Source of the DNA: Pseudomonas sp. PDM16
GTDB taxonomy: Bacteria; Pseudomonadota; Gammaproteobacteria; Pseudomonadales; Pseudomonadaceae
Assembly: GCF_014851865.1 (NCBI RefSeq)
Contig: NZ_JACVAM010000001.1
Span: 682,001-746,000 of the forward strand
Direction of reading: 5' to 3'
Length of the DNA stretch: 64,000 nt
Shown here: one piece after another, positions 1-9,757 of the stretch
How the letters are laid out: every line of letters starts with the position of its first letter
How positions within the stretch are numbered: position 1 is the first letter of the stretch
Position numbers and translations under genes: made by a program
The notes under the pieces: generated by a model
Database searches by the model: none
Told to the model about the DNA's origin: nothing
Seen by the model: only the letters and a program-made list of their open reading frames with translations

Positions 1-1731
1 AGCTTTGGTTGGTTTGCTTTATTGGCGGATGAGTATGCGCAGCTTGGAAAGCATGTTGTCGCAGGGGTTGGATTTGCTTCAAATATTGTGCTGTTCCGGG
101 AGTCTGACTATTTTGATTACTCGGGCGAAACCAAACCGCTGCTCCATCTTTGGAGTTTAGGGGTTGAGGAGCAGTTCTATATCATATGGCCGCTGGTGTT
201 ATGGGGGGTGTGGCGTTGGCATAGAATTACCTTGCCTTGTCTGATTGTTCTTCTGCTTGCATCGTTTTTTTGCGGGCTGAAGTCTCTCTCAGAAGACAGT
301 TCAGCTGCTTTTTACCTTTTTCATAATCGTGCTTGGGAGTTGATTGCCGGGGCAATATTGGCTTGGTACGTTGTGCGTGGTAGGCAAGAAATGGTTTGCT
401 CTCGCTTAAAGGCCAAGCTGAATGACTTGCTATCTGTTGTAGGTGCTGGGGTCATATTAGCTTCTATAGTTTTTATAGGGAAAGATAATTTTCCTGGCTG
501 GTGGGCTTGCCTGCCGGTACTAGGTGCCTGCTTGATTATATATGCAGGGAAAGATGCCGCTTTTAATCGAATTGTATTGTCTAATCGGATAGCTGTTTGG
601 TTTGGGCTAATCAGCTTTCCTTTGTACTTGTGGCACTGGCCACTGCTGTCATTTGCAAGAATTCTGGAAAGCGATACTCCCTCTGCGGAGATACGCCTTG
701 CGGCTGTGGCCCTGTCGATTTTTTTGGCCTGGCTAACATACTGCTTTATCGAAATTCCCTTAAGAAATAAATTTTCCAGCAAGGCTAAAATAATTTCTCT
801 TTCAGTCCTTATGGCATGCGTCGGAAGCGTAGGGTATGCCATCTTCAAACTGGATGGAGTTCCACAGAGAGGAAGCCTGGAAAGCATTCGAGATGTACAA
901 GCAGAGCTTGAATTTAAAATGAAAAGAGGCGAGGCATGGATATGCAAGGACTATCCTGCCTCTGATTGCATCTATTCCGATATCCCCGATGGCATAGTAC
1001 TTGGTGATAGTCATGGGCCCAGAATCTACGCAGGGTTGAAAGACGTCTATGCAGAGAAGGGTATGAAGCTGGCCAGCTTCGGGGGCAGAGGAGGATGTCT
1101 GCCTTTCTACAATGTTGCTTCAAAACCGGGGCCAGGCGTCGATAAGGTAAGGTGCCATGAGAGTGTCTCTAAGGCTATAGACAAGATAGTGGTTATGCCA
1201 GAGATCAAGCGAGTGATAATTGTGAACAGAGGTCCGCTGTATACATCGGGCAAGGGCTTTGGTGGATTTGCCGGAGATTATTTCACGGATTGGAGTATTG
1301 CGCTGGGTGGAAACTTTGATTCGGGGATGACGAATACTGAAGTCTTCCGGGAAGGATTAAAAAATACTCTAGATATTCTGGTCAAGGCTAATAAAGAAGT
1401 TATATATGTGCACAATGTGCCAGAGTTGGGTTTTGATATAAAGTCATGTATCGAGGCGCGACCTATTAGATTGACCAGCGTGTTTAGATCGCCATGTGCT
1501 GTCAGCAAAGAAGCGTTCCTGAAGAGGAACAGCGAACATCGGCGTCTTGTTGAAGAGATACTTGCTCAATTTCCACAAGTCGGGCAATTAGATCCATCTA
1601 AAGTTTTGTGCGATGAAAAGTATTGCTATGGAAGGAAGGATGGCAGGTTCTTGTACTCTGATGATGATCATCTGAGCGGTTACGGATCAACTGTTCTAGC
1701 GGAGGGGTTGCGCGAGCAGCTGCTTTGGTGA
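1..1731 (+). CDS. OafA-type O-acyltransferase with C-terminal SGNH domain (5' truncated by window edge)
   Basis: The frame is open to base 1, so the gene starts outside the window; a TTG at 22 is inside the coding sequence and is not the start. The visible part has several membrane segments typical of acyltransferase family 3 (LWSLGVEEQFY, then LYLWHWPLL), which transfer acyl groups to sugars of surface polysaccharides. It is followed by an SGNH hydrolase-like periplasmic domain: GDSHGPR near codon 333, VIIVNRGPLY, and the C-terminal DDDHLSGYG carrying the Asp/His pair. The fusion architecture is that of O-antigen acetylases. Base composition is clearly more AT-rich than the genes from 1.8 kb onward, which suggests horizontal acquisition. 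The acceptor sugar cannot be told from sequence. Confidence 0.88.
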   Translation, partial: SFGWFALLADEYAQLGKHVVAGVGFASNIVLFRESDYFDYSGETKPLLHLWSLGVEEQFYIIWPLVLWGVWRWHRITLPCLIVLLLASFFCGLKSLSEDSSAAFYLFHNRAWELIAGAILAWYVVRGRQEMVCSRLKAKLNDLLSVVGAGVILASIVFIGKDNFPGWWACLPVLGACLIIYAGKDAAFNRIVLSNRIAVWFGLISFPLYLWHWPLLSFARILESDTPSAEIRLAAVALSIFLAWLTYCFIEIPLRNKFSSKAKIISLSVLMACVGSVGYAIFKLDGVPQRGSLESIRDVQAELEFKMKRGEAWICKDYPASDCIYSDIPDGIVLGDSHGPRIYAGLKDVYAEKGMKLASFGGRGGCLPFYNVASKPGPGVDKVRCHESVSKAIDKIVVMPEIKRVIIVNRGPLYTSGKGFGGFAGDYFTDWSIALGGNFDSGMTNTEVFREGLKNTLDILVKANKEVIYVHNVPELGFDIKSCIEARPIRLTSVFRSPCAVSKEAFLKRNSEHRRLVEEILAQFPQVGQLDPSKVLCDEKYCYGRKDGRFLYSDDDHLSGYGSTVLAEGLREQLLW

Positions 1732-1814
1732 ACCTGCGTATAGGCTTATTTCGCCCCCTTGGTACATTCAATCGTACTTCACGAGCTTTTCTATACCCCG
1801 CGCTCGTTGCGCCA

Positions 1815-1841
1815 GAAAAAAGCCCGGCATAGTGCCGGGCT
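1815..1841 (-). terminator. Rho-independent terminator after pbpG
   Basis: A 9-bp perfect stem (AGCCCGGCA / TGCCGGGCT) with a 3-nt loop, followed on the minus strand by a run of T. It lies 19 bp beyond the pbpG stop. It may also partly stop transcription coming from the acyltransferase on the plus strand. Confidence 0.8.
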
Positions 1842-1859
1842 TGGTCTCACCGATGTCGC

Positions 1860-2780
1860 TTACTGCGCTGCCTGCATGGTCTGCGCACGCTCAGCCTGCT
1901 TTTGCTTCTTGTAGGCCAGCGCCGCCGGCGCCACCTTGCTCACCTGGCCGGTCTCCAGCCATTTCTTAAGGCGATTGGCGTCGGCCATGTGGGTGTACTT
2001 TCCGAAGGCATCCAGCACCACGAAGGCCACCGGCTTGCCAGCCATCTGCGTACGCATCACCAGGCAGTGGCCGGCGGCGTTGGTGAAGCCGGTCTTGGTC
2101 AGCTGGATGCTCCAGTTGTCCTTGTGCACCAGGCTGTTGGTATTGCGGAAGCCCAGGCTGTAGCGCGGCTTGGCGAACTGCTGGACATGCTCGCGGGTGC
2201 TGCTGAACTGGCCGATCAGCGGGTACTGGCCAGCTGCCTTGACCAGCTTGACCAAGTCGTTGGCGGTAGAGACGTTCTTTTCCGACAGGCCGGTCGGCTC
2301 GCGGTAGCGGGTGTTGCTCATGCCCAGGGCTGTGGCCTTGGCGTTCATCGCCGCGACGAAAGCTGGCACGCCGCCCGGGTAGTGGTGGGCCAGGCTGGCA
2401 GCAGCGCGATTCTCCGAACTCATCAGGGTCAACAGCAACATGTCGCGACGGCTCAGCTGGCTGCCGATACGTACACGGGAGTACACGCCCCGCATCTCCG
2501 CCACGTCCTTGATCACGATGTTCAACTGCTCATCGAGCGAAGGCTTGGCGTCCAGCACCACCATGGCGGTCATCAGCTTGGTCACCGAGGCGATCGGTAC
2601 CTGCAGGTCGGGGTTACTGGAGTAGAGGATCTGGTTGGTCTTGAGGTCGACCAGCAAGGCACTGCCGGAGGCGAGTTCCTGGGTCTTTGGCGCCGCCTGG
2701 GCGACAGGGTTGACCAGGGCCAGGCCTGTCAGCAGCAGGCCGGCGAGAAAGGAGATTTTTTTCACGAGTAGAGTCCGCAC
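1860..2780 (-). CDS. pbpG: D-alanyl-D-alanine endopeptidase (penicillin-binding protein 7 family)
   Basis: This is a periplasmic serine DD-endopeptidase that cleaves cross-links in peptidoglycan. A hydrophobic signal segment ends near AQA (residues 27-29). The three penicillin-binding motifs are present in order: SVTK (65-68, acylated Ser65), SEN (122-124) and KTG (229-231). Length of 306 aa fits PbpG, and there is no C-terminal amphipathic anchor of the DacA type. The frame opens with GTG at 2780. An in-frame GTG at 2765, giving MKKISFLAG, looks like a more natural signal-peptide start; neither has a convincing Shine-Dalgarno. It is monocistronic with its own terminator. Confidence 0.9.
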   Translation of the reverse strand: MRTLLVKKISFLAGLLLTGLALVNPVAQAAPKTQELASGSALLVDLKTNQILYSSNPDLQVPIASVTKLMTAMVVLDAKPSLDEQLNIVIKDVAEMRGVYSRVRIGSQLSRRDMLLLTLMSSENRAAASLAHHYPGGVPAFVAAMNAKATALGMSNTRYREPTGLSEKNVSTANDLVKLVKAAGQYPLIGQFSSTREHVQQFAKPRYSLGFRNTNSLVHKDNWSIQLTKTGFTNAAGHCLVMRTQMAGKPVAFVVLDAFGKYTHMADANRLKKWLETGQVSKVAPAALAYKKQKQAERAQTMQAAQ

Positions 2781-2953
2781 CTATGAAGTGATGCCTGGGC
2801 GGTCCGTGCCGGCGAATGGGCGGAGTATAAGTGTGCTGCAGGTCTCACGCGAGTGCGCGGGGCAGGCGGTTGTGCTGGTGTACACGACCGCCTTGAACGG
2901 TGGCGATGTGATATCTGGATGTCTCGCGGGTGCGTCGCACTGCGCGCAGCCAC

Positions 2954-4399
<1,446 letters not shown>

Positions 4400-4443
4400 C
4401 GAGGGGCCTCCGGGCTGGTTTGCCTGTGCGGGTTTGGCATTCA

Positions 4444-4458
4444 TGTAGTATAACTACA
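4444..4458. promoter_or_regulatory. HexR/RpiR-type palindromic operator between zwf and the RpiR gene
   Basis: TGTAG-TATAA-CTACA is a perfect 5-bp inverted repeat with 5-bp spacer, as in known HexR operators. A further CTACA half-site follows at 4465-4469, 11 bp (one helical turn) from the previous one. It lies 45 bp upstream of the preferred zwf start and about 100 bp upstream of the divergent regulator's GTG, so one site could control both. Confidence 0.75.
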
Positions 4459-4559
4459 AGATCACTACAGCCCGATCATAACAGCCTGGGTGAAACCGCA
4501 GCGAGCCGGTTGGCCATCGCACCTGCGGTTTCCATCGAACCGACAACAGAGTCCCGCCT

Positions 4560-5426
4560 GTGAATCTTCTGCAGCATATCGCCCAGTCCCGTCACCTGCT
4601 CCGCAAGTCCGAACTGAAGGTCGCCGATCACGTCCTGCAGGACCCTTCGGCGGTGATGCACAGCTCCATGGCCGACCTGGCCCACGAGGTCGGCATCAGC
4701 GAGCCGACCATCGTGCGCTTCTGTCGTGCAATCGGTTGCAGCGGTTTCCAGGACCTCAAGCTGAAGCTGGCGCAGAGCCTTGCGGCGGGGGCCAGCTTCG
4801 GTCAGTTCTCGATCAGCGAGAACGACTCGGTGGCGGACTTCAGCCTGAAGATCTTCGACACCACCCTGCACACCCTGATGGAGGTGCGCGAGCGCCTCGA
4901 CCCGCGCGAGCTGGAGCGGGCCGTCAACGCCATTGCCAATGCCCAGCGTATCGAGTTCTACGGTTTCGGTGCCTCCGGTGCGGTGGCGGCCGATGCCCAG
5001 CACAAGTTCTTCCGCCTGCTGCTGACGGCTGCAGCGTACTCGGACCCGCATATGCAGGCGATGAGCGCGGTGACGCTGAAGCCCCACGATGTGGCCATCT
5101 GCATTTCCCAGTCCGGCCGCTCCAAGGACCTGCTGATCACCGCCAACCTGGTGCGCGAGTCCGGCGCCACGCTGATCACCCTGTGTCCCAGCCAGACCCC
5201 GCTGGCCGATCTGGCTACGGTCAACCTGGCCATTGATGTGCAGGAAGACACCGAGATCTACACCCCGCTGACCTCGCGTATCGCCCATCTGGTGGTGATC
5301 GACGTGCTGGCCATGGGTGTGGCCATGGCCCGTGGCCCGGACCTGGTCAATCACCTCAAGAGCGTCAAGCGCAGCCTGCGCAGCCTGCGCCTGTCGCCCA
5401 AGTCGGTGCGCAGCGCGGAAGATTAG
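4560..5426 (+). CDS. RpiR-family transcriptional regulator (HexR paralogue)
   Basis: A 288-aa protein with an N-terminal RpiR helix-turn-helix (about residues 1-75; ISEPTIVRFCRAIG is the recognition region) and a C-terminal SIS sugar-phosphate-binding domain (about 120-260; GFGASGAVA and ISQSGRSKD). HexR itself responds to 2-keto-3-deoxy-6-phosphogluconate. From memory this sequence differs from genuine HexR (which starts MDRVRNLL) and matches the paralogue beside the isolated zwf, so I leave the symbol blank. The start is GTG at 4560. It is divergent from zwf with the shared operator at 4444, which suggests autoregulation and control of zwf. Confidence 0.88.
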   Translation: MNLLQHIAQSRHLLRKSELKVADHVLQDPSAVMHSSMADLAHEVGISEPTIVRFCRAIGCSGFQDLKLKLAQSLAAGASFGQFSISENDSVADFSLKIFDTTLHTLMEVRERLDPRELERAVNAIANAQRIEFYGFGASGAVAADAQHKFFRLLLTAAAYSDPHMQAMSAVTLKPHDVAICISQSGRSKDLLITANLVRESGATLITLCPSQTPLADLATVNLAIDVQEDTEIYTPLTSRIAHLVVIDVLAMGVAMARGPDLVNHLKSVKRSLRSLRLSPKSVRSAED

Positions 5427-5555
5427 GTACTGCTCCGGCTTCGTTCGCGAACCGGGAGCAGACCCTTGGTCACGCAAGATTCATCGACGCGCCCTCAAAG
5501 CGTCACGCTCAGGCGCGCATGCTGAGCTCCCGGTAAACGGACCAGGAGCGCCGCG

Positions 5556-5756
5556 ATGAACCTGCATTTCGAAGAACCCATCCTCGACAGCAAGACCCGC
5601 CGCAAGCTGGAAGACCAGCGTCGCATGGCGTTCCGCCGCGCCATCGAGGAATACGCCGAGCAGCGCCGGATGCAGCAGGAGCTCGGCGGCTACCCCGATC
5701 TGATCCTCACTGATTTTCTCTCCATCACGCGCAGCCCGCAGCGCCACGCGGCCTGA
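5556..5756 (+). CDS. Small conserved-looking hypothetical protein (66 aa)
   Basis: The start is supported by AGGAG about 7 nt before the ATG. The protein is soluble, charged and predicted to be helical in the middle (RRKLEDQRRM...EYAEQRRMQQEL), without signal peptide or membrane segment. It lies between the RpiR regulator and the lhp-linked reductase on the same strand, with about 130 bp upstream and 105 bp downstream. I do not recognise its family and assign no function. Confidence 0.6.
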   Translation: MNLHFEEPILDSKTRRKLEDQRRMAFRRAIEEYAEQRRMQQELGGYPDLILTDFLSITRSPQRHAA

Positions 5757-5861
5757 ACCCTGCGCACGGTATGCCGAATTCGGCATGCCGCACGTGCAAA
5801 GCGATCAAGCCTCGGCAGCGGCAAGAGGCCACTGTAACGGGCAGACTGCCAGGAGCCCGTT

Positions 5862-6869
5862 ATGACCCGACTGACCCTCACCGAGGCCCATGAGCTGGCC
5901 GCCGACATTCTGCGCCACGCCGGTTTCAGCGAAGCCTTTGCACAGGCCATCGCCGCCACCGTGACCGCCGGCGAACGCGATGGCTGTACCTCCCACGGCC
6001 TGTGGCGCCTGCTCGGCATCGTGCGCACGCTCAAGTCCGGCAAGGCGGTGGCCGATGCCGAACCCGAGGTGATCGACCAGGCACCGGCGCTGGTGCGGGT
6101 GGACGCACATGGTGGCTTCTCCCAGCTGGCATTCGCTGCCGGCCTGCCGCTGCTGGCCGACAAGGCAAGGCGCAGTGGCATCGCCGCCATGGCGATCAAC
6201 CGTTGCGTGCACTTCTCCGCGTTGTGGGCGGAGATGGAGGCGCTCACCGAGCTGGGTCTGGTGGCGCTGGCCTGCAACCCCACTCAGGCCTATGTGGCGC
6301 CGACCGGCGGCAGCCGTCCGCTGTTCGGCACTAATCCCATTGCCTTCGGCTGGCCGCGAGTTGGTGGTCATCCCTTCGTCTTCGACTTCGCCACTAGCGC
6401 CGTAGCGCGTGGCGAGATCGAGCTGCACCGTCGCTCCGGCGCGCCCCTGCCGGCCGGCTGGGGTGTCGATCGCGATGGTCAACCGAGCAGCGAGGCCGCC
6501 GAGGTGCTTGACCACGGCGCCATGCTGACCTTCGGCGGGCACAAGGGCTCGGCCCTGTCGGCGATGATCGAGCTGATCGCCGGGCCGCTGATCGGCGACC
6601 TCACCAGCCTCGAATCCGGTGAATTTGACGGGGGCGTGAATGCCCTGCCGTACCACGGCGAACTGATCATCGCCCTCGACCCGCAACGCTTCCTCGGTGA
6701 ACAGGCCGACCAGCACCTGGCTCGCGCCGAAGGGCTGTTCGAGGCTATCCAGGGTCAGGGCGCGCGGTTGCCGTCGCAGCGCCGCTACGAGGCGCGGGCG
6801 AAGAGTCTGGTGGAGGGCGTGGAGATCAACGATGGCCTTTACCACGATCTGCAGGCGCTATTGAAATAG
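5862..6869 (+). CDS. dpkA: Delta1-pyrroline-2-carboxylate / delta1-piperideine-2-carboxylate reductase
   Basis: A 335-aa member of the malate/L-lactate dehydrogenase (Ldh2/DpkA) family, distinct from Rossmann-fold dehydrogenases. Family features are the N-terminal helical region with DGCTSHGLWR, the central AMAINRCVHFSALW, the cofactor-site FGTNPIAFGWP and the C-terminal FGGHKGSALS. These enzymes use NAD(P)H to reduce cyclic imines. Next to aconitase X (lhpI), which makes pyrroline-2-carboxylate from cis-3-hydroxy-L-proline, the expected product is L-proline. It is the only lhp-linked gene on the plus strand and converges on the dehydrogenase at 6952, with the terminator 6883-6908 between them. 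Confidence 0.82.
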   Translation: MTRLTLTEAHELAADILRHAGFSEAFAQAIAATVTAGERDGCTSHGLWRLLGIVRTLKSGKAVADAEPEVIDQAPALVRVDAHGGFSQLAFAAGLPLLADKARRSGIAAMAINRCVHFSALWAEMEALTELGLVALACNPTQAYVAPTGGSRPLFGTNPIAFGWPRVGGHPFVFDFATSAVARGEIELHRRSGAPLPAGWGVDRDGQPSSEAAEVLDHGAMLTFGGHKGSALSAMIELIAGPLIGDLTSLESGEFDGGVNALPYHGELIIALDPQRFLGEQADQHLARAEGLFEAIQGQGARLPSQRRYEARAKSLVEGVEINDGLYHDLQALLK

Positions 6870-6882
6870 CGTTCTCGCAGGC

Positions 6883-6908
6883 AAAAAAAGCCCCGGCGAA
6901 CCGGGGCT
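6883..6908 (-). terminator. Rho-independent terminator of the minus-strand lhp genes
   Basis: An 8-bp perfect stem (AGCCCCGG / CCGGGGCT) with loop CGAA, followed on the minus strand by seven T. It lies just beyond the stop of the semialdehyde dehydrogenase (6952). It has no T-run on the plus strand, so dpkA is not clearly served by it. Confidence 0.85.
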
Positions 6909-6951
6909 GAGGGAGAGAATCGCTGGTGTCTGAGCCGACACAAGTTGTGTT

Positions 6952-8535
6952 TCAGGCCAGAGATTCTCGCGTGGTAATGCCGTCGACCAGCCGAGCCAGG
7001 CCCAGCGGGTTGGCGTTTTTCAGGGCGTCCGGTAGCAGGGCGTCCGGGCAGTTCTGGTAGCACACCGGGCGCAGGAAGCGGTCGATGGCCAGGCTGCCGA
7101 CCGAGGTGCCGCGTGCATCCGAAGTGGCCGGGTAGGGGCCGCCATGGACCATCGCGTCGCACACTTCCACGCCAGTCGGATAGCCGTTGAACAGCACCCG
7201 ACCAACCTTCTGCTCCAGCAGCGGCAACAGGTCGCCGTGGACTTCCAGATCGGCTGGGTCGGCGGTCAGGGTGGCGGTCAGCTGGCCGCGAAGACCCTGC
7301 AGCGCGCGGATCAGCTCGGCCTTGTCGGCCACTTCCACGATCACGGTCACGGGGCCGAACACTTCTTCCTGCAGCAGCTCGTCGCCGTTCAGCAGCAGGG
7401 AGACATCGGCCTGGAACAGCTGTGGGCGGGCCTGGCGGCCTTCCTGTGGCTGACCGGCCAGATGCTTCACGCCCGAATGGGCGCGCAGTGCGGCCAGGCC
7501 GTGCTCGTAGCTGCTCAGGGTGCCGGCGTTGAGCATGGTCTGCGCCGGGCGCTGGCCGATCTCGGCAATCAGGCTGGCGGTGAACACGCTGAAGGCTGGC
7601 GAGGCGATGCCGATGACCAGGCCGGGGTTGGTGCAGAACTGGCCGCAGCCCTGCACGACCGAGTCGGCCAGTTCACGGGCGATTTTCTCGCCACGCGTCT
7701 GCAGGGCGGCGGGTAGCACCAGCACCGGATTGATCGAGCTCATCTCGGCGAATACCGGGATCGGCTGTGGGCGCGCAGCGGCCATGTCGTACAGGGCGCG
7801 GCCACCCTTCAGCGAGCCGGTGAAGCCGACCGCCTGGATTGCCGGGTGCTTGACCAGCCACTCGCCGACTCCGCCACCGTAGACCATATTGAACACGCCG
7901 GCCGGCATGCCGGCTTTCTCTGCCGCGCGGACGATGGCTGTGGCCACGTAATCGGCAGTGGCCATGTGGCCGCTATGGGCCTTGAACACTACCGGGCAGC
8001 CGGCGGCCAGTGCGGCCGCGGTGTCGCCACCGGCGGTGGAGAAGGCCAGCGGGAAGTTGCTGGCGCCGAACACCGCTACCGGGCCGACGCCGGTGCGGTA
8101 CTGGCGCAGGTCCGGGCGCGGCAGCGGCTGGCGTTCGGGCAGGGCCCGGTCGATGCGCGCGCCGTGGAAATCGCCGCGGCGCAGTACTTTGGCGAACAGG
8201 CGCATCTGGCCGCTGGTACGGCCGCGCTCGCCCTGGATGCGTGCGGCCGGCAGGGCTGTCTCTCGGCACACCAGCTGGACGAAGTCGTCGCCGAGGGCGT
8301 CGATCTCGTCGGCAATGGCATCGAGGAAGGCGGCGCGGCGCTCCGGGCTCAGCTGGCGGTAGATCGGATAGGAGGCTTCGGCGGCACGGACGGCGGCATC
8401 CACCTCGGCCTCGGTGGCCTGGTGGAAGCTGTAGGGCAGCGCCTCGCCGGTGGTGGCGTCGAGGCTCTGCAGGGTGATCTGGCCGGCGGCGCTACGGCTG
8501 CCGGCGATGAAGTTGTGGCCGATGGTGGCGGACAT
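6952..8535 (-). CDS. 2-oxoglutarate semialdehyde (2,5-dioxopentanoate) dehydrogenase
   Basis: A 527-aa aldehyde dehydrogenase superfamily protein of the longer KGSADH type. The NAD(P)-binding region contains GASNFPLAFSTAGGDTAAAL, the general-base Glu lies in VFAEMSSINPV and the catalytic Cys in GCGQFCTNPG. It oxidises 2-oxoglutarate semialdehyde, the product of LhpC in the 4-hydroxyproline pathway, to 2-oxoglutarate. AGGAG lies 6 nt before the ATG. It is last of the minus-strand series, 131 bp downstream of lhpC, with a terminator behind it. Confidence 0.88.
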   Translation of the reverse strand: MSATIGHNFIAGSRSAAGQITLQSLDATTGEALPYSFHQATEAEVDAAVRAAEASYPIYRQLSPERRAAFLDAIADEIDALGDDFVQLVCRETALPAARIQGERGRTSGQMRLFAKVLRRGDFHGARIDRALPERQPLPRPDLRQYRTGVGPVAVFGASNFPLAFSTAGGDTAAALAAGCPVVFKAHSGHMATADYVATAIVRAAEKAGMPAGVFNMVYGGGVGEWLVKHPAIQAVGFTGSLKGGRALYDMAAARPQPIPVFAEMSSINPVLVLPAALQTRGEKIARELADSVVQGCGQFCTNPGLVIGIASPAFSVFTASLIAEIGQRPAQTMLNAGTLSSYEHGLAALRAHSGVKHLAGQPQEGRQARPQLFQADVSLLLNGDELLQEEVFGPVTVIVEVADKAELIRALQGLRGQLTATLTADPADLEVHGDLLPLLEQKVGRVLFNGYPTGVEVCDAMVHGGPYPATSDARGTSVGSLAIDRFLRPVCYQNCPDALLPDALKNANPLGLARLVDGITTRESLA

Positions 8536-8666
8536 TGTTAGCTCCTGTTGGGACGGGTAGGGAAAGGCCTTACCTGCCCGGTTGATAGCGGCAGTAGCCG
8601 ATCAACCTGGTTATTGCATGCCGGATCGGCCGGATGCGCTGGAAGCACCCGGCCGAAGTATGGCGG

Positions 8667-9614
8667 TCAGGCGAGGTTGTGTTCGGCCGACCAGTTGGCG
8701 TACCACTGGCGGAACAGCTTGTACTGGGTCTCGGCGTAGTTGCGCTGGGCATCGCTCAGTACATCGGTCTCATTGAAGTGCAGGGCATATTCCTGGTCGC
8801 CGTTCAGCACCATCAGGTACTTGTAGTAGAGGACCAGGTCGCAGCCCTCGTCGAAGGACGACAGCACGTTCAACGCGTCGGACAGCTCCAGCGCACGGCG
8901 GCGGGCCACGGCGTCGCCCTTGGCAGCCTGCTTGCTCAGCTCGACCAGCTGTAGCACTTCGCGCGGCAGGGCGTTACCGATACCGGTAATGGCACCGGTG
9001 GCACCGCAATTGACGAAGCCATGCACCACCTGGGTATCGACACCGGCCATGAGGATCACCTGGTCATCCTTCGAGGTGATGTGCTCGGCGGCGTAGCGCA
9101 TGTCGGCGGCGCCGCCGAACTCCTTGAAGCCGATCAGGTTGGGGTACTGGCGACGCAGCTTGAAGAACAGGTCGGCGCGGGTGGCGAAGCCGTAGTACGG
9201 GCTGTTGTAGATCACGGCCGGCAGCTTCGGCGCCGCCTCGAGAATGGCGGCGAAGTGGGCTTCCTGGGCGGCTGGCGACGCGCCACGGGACAGCACGCGC
9301 GGGATGACCATCAGGCCATGGGCGCCGACCTTGGCGGCGTGGGCGGCGTGGGACACCGCTTCGCGGCTGTTCACCGCACCGGTGCCGACGATGGTCGGGA
9401 TGCCGGCGGCGACCAGGCGTGCCACCCCTTCCTGGCGCTCGGCCTCGGTGAGCAGCGGCCAGTCGCCCATGGAGCCGCAATAGACCACGGCGCTCATGCC
9501 GGCTTTGATCAGCTCTTGGCCCTTGCGCACCAAGGCATCGAAGTCCGGCTTGCGATCGGCGGTGCAAGGGGTCATCAGGGCGGGGATGGTGCCAGTGAAG
9601 ATGTTGCTGCTCAT
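8667..9614 (-). CDS. lhpC: 1-pyrroline-4-hydroxy-2-carboxylate deaminase (DapA family)
   Basis: A 315-aa class I lyase of the dihydrodipicolinate synthase/N-acetylneuraminate lyase family. The Schiff-base lysine is Lys164 in LIGFKEFGG and the assisting tyrosine is Tyr136 in VIYNSPYYG. In the hydroxyproline pathway it deaminates 1-pyrroline-4-hydroxy-2-carboxylate to 2-oxoglutarate semialdehyde, the substrate of the next gene. A strong AGGAGG lies 7 nt before the ATG. A perfect 14-bp palindrome is centred about 36 bp upstream, so it probably has its own regulated promoter. Family membership is certain; the substrate is inferred from context. Confidence 0.87.
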   Translation of the reverse strand: MSSNIFTGTIPALMTPCTADRKPDFDALVRKGQELIKAGMSAVVYCGSMGDWPLLTEAERQEGVARLVAAGIPTIVGTGAVNSREAVSHAAHAAKVGAHGLMVIPRVLSRGASPAAQEAHFAAILEAAPKLPAVIYNSPYYGFATRADLFFKLRRQYPNLIGFKEFGGAADMRYAAEHITSKDDQVILMAGVDTQVVHGFVNCGATGAITGIGNALPREVLQLVELSKQAAKGDAVARRRALELSDALNVLSSFDEGCDLVLYYKYLMVLNGDQEYALHFNETDVLSDAQRNYAETQYKLFRQWYANWSAEHNLA

Positions 9615-9643
9615 GCTAGTGCCTCCTGGGCAGAGTCAGAGTA

Positions 9644-9657
9644 TTTCGTATACGAAA
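9644..9657. promoter_or_regulatory. GntR-type operator upstream of lhpC
   Basis: TTTCGTATACGAAA, a perfect 14-bp palindrome 30-43 bp upstream of the lhpC start. The GTATAC core is typical of FadR/FCD-subfamily GntR regulators. Near-identical sites occur at 15523-15536 and 56976-56989. Confidence 0.7.
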
Positions 9658-9714
9658 ACAAGTGGTCGTTATGAACCCTTGTTTCCATGGGTTGGGCCGG
9701 GGCCCGGTTCATAG

Positions 9715-9744
9715 CGCCGGCGAGCCGGCGGTTTTCAGATTTTT
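9715..9744 (+). terminator. Plus-strand terminator-like hairpin inside the minus-strand lhp island
   Basis: A 6-bp GC stem (CGCCGG / CCGGCG) with a 4-nt loop followed by GTTTTCAGATTTTT on the plus strand. No plus-strand gene precedes it. On the minus strand the hairpin has no T-run, so it does not look like a terminator for the proline-racemase-family gene ending at 9758. Confidence 0.4.
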
Positions 9745-9757
9745 AACAAAACAGGTA

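Noticed and set aside
4560..5426. Naming the RpiR gene hexR
   Set aside because: The sequence differs from HexR as I remember it and the neighbourhood lacks pgl, eda and edd; it is the paralogue.
5430..5461. Imperfect hairpin after the RpiR gene as a terminator
   Set aside because: The stem (CTGCTCCGG... / ...CCGGGAGCAG) has a bulge and no T-run follows.
8629..8657. CGGCCGG / CCGGCCG inverted repeat between lhpC and the semialdehyde dehydrogenase as an intrinsic terminator
   Set aside because: Loop of about 15 nt and no T-run; the two genes are probably co-transcribed.
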